In this document: piece by piece, positions 61,801 to 64,000 of the stretch
Layout of the letters: each line of letters starts with the position of its first letter
Numbering within the stretch: position 1 is the stretch's first letter
From: Antedon bifida
Taxonomy: Eukaryota > Echinodermata > Crinoidea > Comatulida > Antedonidae
Direction: 5' to 3'
NCBI GenBank assembly: GCA_963402885.1
Contig: OY727094.1
Coordinates: forward strand, 8,248,501 to 8,312,500
DNA length: 64,000 nt
Made by a program: the position numbers and the translations under genes
Notes under the pieces: model-generated
Database searches by the model: none
What the model was told of the DNA's origin: nothing
Seen by the model: the letters and a program-made list of their open reading frames with translations, nothing else

Positions 61801-63360
61801 ACTAGTCATGTCTAGGCCCAAATACTGACCTTGCATTTGCTCCTTTTGGGCTGAGATACAGCCTCTTATAAGCTGCTACCACTGCATCTTTTACACCTTG
61901 ATCTTTAGCCCAAACCAAAGCCATCATGCTACGAACACCTTGCATTGCATTTGATATGCCAAACTCAAACGCTGTAACAAAGAACGCAATGGCTTCCATC
62001 ACATCTGTGTTAGCCTTGGAGCCTAGCTGTTGGCTAATGATGGGAACAGCATCTTGAAGTTGACTTGCAAATGCTACGCAATCCTACAAATCAAATAATA
62101 AGTAAATGAACCATGGTCAAGGTTCTCAATGTGTAGAACATGTATTACTACAGATTTTAGGAACAGATCACTAGAGACATATTGATATATTTGTTTATGT
62201 TTAAATAATATACATGTTGTGAATCCCAATGTGTAAAAGGGGTATAATATAGAAGGAATAAATAAATGTACTGTTCTACTTACCTTAAAATATTGAACAA
62301 CGATTTGTTGTTTAGTAAGTTCATTGACATTTGAGTTTTGACTGGACTCACTTTCTGTCTGTGTTTCAGTTACCGCAACAGCACTCTCGGACGTAGTTGC
62401 TGCTAGCTTACCTGCAAATTAGAAAAAAAAATAGTATACAATATAATATTTATCAGTCAAGACAATTAAAGACCACAGTATTATAGCTAAAGGTAATTAA
62501 GATTAACACCACAGGCCAATGGTTTTTTTTGGGTTAAATTTAAACATTTATTTTGTAATTTTATAAGGGAAAACATTACTTTTTTTCAACAGAAGTGATT
62601 AACTTTATTAAAACTACTAAATAACCTATTAAAAATTTGATTTAATTAATCTTCATTTTTCATGTTTTTGGGGACAATACTTCTTTAAGTAAGCAATGTG
62701 TCATTTTGAAAATGAACAGGATGATGTCGAACAGTCAGAGGAAATGGTGTCGACATTTCTCCAGAAAGCACCCATTTTGTTTTGCATGCCAAATTTCAAA
62801 TTTAAGCACTACAGAATACAATATGTAGAGAATACAATTTGTAATAAATACTTACCAAGAAAAATTAATTTTAGTAGATTGCATCTTTTTTCTGCACCAA
62901 TATCCATATTGTTTGTTTCCAATGGAATATCACTACAAAAAACGTCAATAAGAAAAACTGTAAACATGACACCTATTCAAACAATTTGAAACATGTTTGA
63001 GCGTAACACCGCATAATGTAATCGAAAAGTATGAAAAATATAGATTTCAATTAAGAAAATTCATCTACAAAAATGTATTTCAATAAAAAAACTATTGATT
63101 GTGTTTATGTAGATTTTCAAATACAAACAAAATCAAACATACAGTAGCAGACACTCTAGACTCTCATTTTGCTGTCCCTAGTATGCCCTCTAGCCTTGGG
63201 CGATCAAATCAAAATGATCAAAACTTACTCCTCGTTGTCTGTAGGCTGAGGTATGGAGAACATCGCATGTTCTGGCCAGTTATCCATAGCAACATCCAAC
63301 AAGTTTAACGCACTTTCAAACTCACTTGATTCCAGTAGCTTTTGAATTTCACTCACAATG
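52730..63360 (-). CDS. NCAPD2: Condensin I complex subunit 1, CAP-D2 (5' part beyond window)
   Basis: Gene-level entry; 17 exons, about 949 codons, all splice phases consistent. CAP-D2 is the HEAT-repeat subunit of condensin I, which binds the kleisin CAP-H and compacts mitotic chromosomes. Diagnostic stretches: ELGLTGATAEDAEAEYIRNI, QGVRSMMALVWAKDQGVKDA, and the Cnd1 HEAT domain with RANTIIAIGDLTFRFPNLIE and VRKNTLMVLTHLVLNDMVKV. The C-terminal tail is charged. The vertebrate protein is about 1400 residues, so roughly 450 N-terminal residues are outside the window. CAP-D3 is less likely. Confidence 0.93.
53004..53210 (-). CDS. NCAPD2: NCAPD2 exon (charged tail)
   Basis: 207 bases, phase 1-1. 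RRGRRRKDDDSEDEGD, then LDLSSDDDSDEVF: alternating basic and acidic blocks. The Ser-Asp clusters resemble CK2 sites. The acceptor choice (ATAG at 53212-53211) is the one that keeps frame. Confidence 0.83.
53323..53480. mobile_element. Short palindromic MITE
   Basis: TGTCCACACTATCAAA on the left and TTTGATAGTGTAGACA on the right, with GTGATGTGCCCA and its complement inside. Same family as 60799-60933. Confidence 0.65.
53616..53787 (-). CDS. NCAPD2: NCAPD2 exon (tail begins)
   Basis: 172 bases, phase 0 to 1. VFLEDFEERITKCHEKG, then a Lys/Ala-rich basic stretch (KASKASKARKGTCKG). Confidence 0.88.
53788..54507. other. NCAPD2 intron
   Basis: No second gene. ORFs on both strands at 54172-54436 lie opposite each other and have no family resemblance. 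Confidence 0.5.
54508..54691 (-). CDS. NCAPD2: NCAPD2 exon
   Basis: 184 bases, phase 2 to 0. TPEQVRDLSYCLAMLNYSEK, FACFSDKLSDVEVFNCF, end of the Cnd1 region. Confidence 0.93.
54773..54882 (-). repeat. tRNA-like SINE sequence
   Basis: Minus strand has GGTTCAATCC, an exact B-box match, in sequence shared with 27480-27590. Confidence 0.5.
55020..55195 (-). CDS. NCAPD2: NCAPD2 exon (Cnd1 domain)
   Basis: 176 bases, phase 0 to 2. GNAVYNVMPDMISRLSDP, EEEFRTIMKYLFNFIEKE, LCHRFRATR. Confidence 0.94.
55648..55929 (-). CDS. NCAPD2: NCAPD2 exon (Cnd1 domain)
   Basis: 282 bases, phase 0 to 0. RANTIIAIGDLTFRFPNLIE, LYARLRDDSVHVRKNTLMVL, MVDSEPRIAALSKLFFFELS. The most conserved segment of CAP-D2. Confidence 0.95.
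55930..56418. other. NCAPD2 intron
   Basis: Nothing recognised. Confidence 0.5.
56419..56594 (-). CDS. NCAPD2: NCAPD2 exon
   Basis: 176 bases, phase 1 to 0. YKDSSLRTSACLALAKFMLV and LQLLFTVLEK. Confidence 0.93.
56595..57095. other. NCAPD2 intron
   Basis: AT-rich; nothing recognised. Confidence 0.5.
57096..57216 (-). CDS. NCAPD2: NCAPD2 exon
   Basis: 121 bases, phase 0 to 1. ELGLTGATAEDAEAEYIRNI is a hallmark CAP-D2 motif. Confidence 0.93.
57260..57870 (+). mobile_element. CR1-like LINE 3' end with AAAG tail
   Basis: An open frame at 57290-57586 ends ...SIKYSDAKLWNEIPDDLRF and KSKFKKEMKTYYL, the typical CR1/Jockey ORF2 C-terminus. A stop and ~250 bases of 3' sequence end in (AAAG)n at 57850-57866. 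Antisense to NCAPD2. Confidence 0.7.
58105..58235 (+). repeat. SINE-like repeat
   Basis: ACACCTGGGTGGAGAGAGGC, then GTGTCTTGCCCAAGGATACA and GGATTCGAACTTCG, a pattern common in SINE-like repeats of aquatic animals, with a B-box-like segment at the end. Confidence 0.5.
58284..58459 (-). CDS. NCAPD2: NCAPD2 exon
   Basis: 176 bases, phase 1 to 0. AAVLSRFLGFCGQVALQQLV, then KRRHYVQEKK. Donor GTGCCT is weak but keeps frame. Confidence 0.87.
58807..58971 (-). CDS. NCAPD2: NCAPD2 exon
   Basis: 165 bases, phase 1 to 1. WQPFADQAVTTIYRLSEHPD and EILKKLAANIL. Confidence 0.9.
59181..59430. mobile_element. MITE with ~40-base inverted repeats
   Basis: TATACCCTTTTCACATCTGC at the left and the complement of GCAGATGTGAAAAGGGTATT at the right; AACCAGGTTT/AAACCTGGTT further in. 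Confidence 0.7.
59867..59951 (-). CDS. NCAPD2: NCAPD2 exon
   Basis: 85 bases, phase 0 to 1. QPFRFPSSHAIFTRLSDIL. The Met inside is not a start. Confidence 0.88.
60014..60441. mobile_element. Foldback MITE with ~150-base arms
   Basis: TTAAAGGACAACTTGAC...GTCAAGTTGTCCTTTAA ends. The arms stay complementary for about 150 bases, including TGACGTCACAGGTGCATCGC against GCGATGCACCTGTGATGTCA. Would form a long hairpin. In an NCAPD2 intron. Confidence 0.8.
60474..60606 (-). CDS. NCAPD2: NCAPD2 exon
   Basis: 133 bases, phase 2 to 0. NVDVLVGTGLGPRAETDFTL, YTCTALLKL. Confidence 0.9.
60799..60933. mobile_element. Short palindromic MITE, second copy
   Basis: CAACACTATCAAA...TTTAATAGTGTAGACAG with GTGATGTGCCCAC and GTGGGCACAT inside; related to 53323-53480. 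Confidence 0.6.
60984..61205 (-). CDS. NCAPD2: NCAPD2 exon
   Basis: 222 bases, phase 2 to 2. IVNNLTALTVGATIGELTSL, VQLLWERFTMKLPG, GAIIILGMAAG, as in CAP-D2. Confidence 0.92.
61206..61829. other. NCAPD2 intron
   Basis: No gene. Around 61555-61705, imperfect inverted segments (TTCACATGTGATGCCTG against GACGTCACATGTG) may be an old MITE. Confidence 0.4.
61830..62083 (-). CDS. NCAPD2: NCAPD2 exon
   Basis: 254 bases, phase 0 to 2. SKANTDVMEAIAFFVTAFEF and QGVRSMMALVWAKDQGVKDA: highly conserved CAP-D2 core HEAT region. Donor GTCAGT. Confidence 0.92.
62284..62411 (-). CDS. NCAPD2: NCAPD2 exon
   Basis: 128 bases, phase 1 to 0. A Ser/Thr/Glu-rich linker leads to NELTKQQIVVQYFK, a segment preceding the DCVAFA helix as in other CAP-D2 proteins. 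The exon itself begins GTAAG, so the acceptor boundary should be checked. Confidence 0.82.
62518..62688. mobile_element. Partial MITE of the GGGGACAATAC family
   Basis: Matches the right half of 49809-50165 through to GGGGACAATACTTCTTTAA; the left end was not found. Confidence 0.5.
62856..62932 (-). CDS. NCAPD2: NCAPD2 exon
   Basis: 77 bases, phase 2 to 1; DIPLETNNMDIGAEKRCNLL. Small, but joins both neighbours in frame. Confidence 0.78.
63229..63360 (-). CDS. NCAPD2: NCAPD2 exon (first in window)
   Basis: Phase 2 to 2. IVSEIQKLLESSEFESALNL, then a DNWPEHAMFS stretch. Acceptor GTTTAG, donor GTAAGT. The upstream exon is not found between 63361 and the edge. Confidence 0.82.
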
Positions 63361-64000
63361 CTAAACAGTATGAATAAAATTATATATTTGTAATGTATAT
63401 TTATTTGCAAATGACAAAGAATACAAAAGGTAATGCAATTTTATATTTGGTAGAAATGTTCCAAAGAAATTTGATAAGCTTGTTAATAGCTGTATGGAGA
63501 TCGGGTGTCAGGTGTAGTAGTGTGCTGAAGCAACAATCTATTCTAATCCTATGACACGCGGTGGAGTGTAAGTAAGCAAAGCAGAACCGCAGTTTGGACA
63601 TAATAATAATAAAGCGCTTTGCGAAATGTTGTGACACTTTGCTGGGTTCCAAAGGTGTACTACTGTATGTTACCTTTACAAATTTAAGCCTTAGAGAAGG
63701 TACAGGTACAAAACAATTTGGGAGAAGTACTGTAGGTGGCACAATCTTTATAATTTCTATTTATTTTGGTAAAAAAACTTAGCATTGCAATATGGCTAAA
63801 AGCATTGTATTCACAAACAAAAGTACAGTACAATTTAAATTACAATAAAAAATGCAATAAAAAAGAATACAAAGCTATAATAATATCACTCACTTGAACT
63901 ATTTATCGCTTGAACTATTTATTTAGCATATTAACTATTGTGGGGCTTGGTGTGGCTCAAGTGTATTGTTTTCGTATTCACTAACATAAAACCCTTATTG
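63361..64000. other. NCAPD2 intron to window edge
   Basis: No exon could be supported. A direct repeat of TTGAACTATTTAT near 63896-63922 is the only structure noted. Confidence 0.45.

Noticed and set aside
63401..63742. 113-codon minus-strand ORF near the right edge as an NCAPD2 exon
   Set aside because: No CAP-D2-like sequence and no splice sites in the required phase.

Overview
This is a eukaryotic, AT-rich, intron-rich window with dense interspersed repeats. Arrays of hyalin repeat (HYR) domains, a condensin gene split into many small exons, Tx1-like and CR1-like LINEs and many MITE-like repeats suggest a marine invertebrate deuterostome, most likely an echinoderm. The species cannot be named from the sequence.

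About four fifths of the window (1-50591, minus strand, running off the left edge) is one very large gene for a secreted modular protein. I rebuilt 43 exons from splice sites and reading frame. A short signal-peptide exon (50530-50591) is followed by 32 exons that each encode one HYR domain (one frameshifted, one cut by the window edge). Two three-exon cassettes encode a uromodulin-type D8C domain (8 Cys), and four exons encode what looks like a complete six-bladed YWTD (LDLR class B) propeller. Every module boundary is phase 1-1, so modules can be gained, lost or skipped without breaking the frame. HYR exons fall into sequence classes, here a (starts DNEDPVLVCP), b (DEAPDI or DQEAPDI), c (IDCPTNVTSNNY) and d (DVEPPNPTCP). 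They recur in gene order as a-b-c-d higher-order repeats. The locus shows repeated unequal exchange: a ~6 kb tandem duplication, a nearly identical 1825 bp tandem duplication with a chimeric exon, a duplicated D8C segment, truncated exon remnants and one frameshifted exon.

Introns carry two copies of a Tx1-like LINE (ORF1 with CCHC knuckles, endonuclease, RT, zinc-binding tail), other LINE tails, a Gypsy-type protease fragment, a 5S rRNA-derived SINE-like sequence, several MITEs, and a 6.4 kb head-to-tail array of four ~1.59 kb units (30403-36771). The array units end in hairpins and look like a Helitron/Helentron-like non-autonomous family. Diverged relatives lie at 45243-46076 and about 9620-10355, and an inverted fragment sits beside the array.

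The right end (52730-63360, minus strand) holds 17 exons of the condensin I subunit NCAPD2 (CAP-D2). All splice phases agree and the stop codon is at 52730-52732. The N-terminal exons lie beyond the right edge. About 2.1 kb separates the NCAPD2 stop from the start codon of the HYR gene; both genes are on the minus strand. NCAPD2 introns contain further MITEs, a LINE tail and SINE-like repeats. The two genes have no evident functional link: one product is extracellular, the other works on chromosomes.
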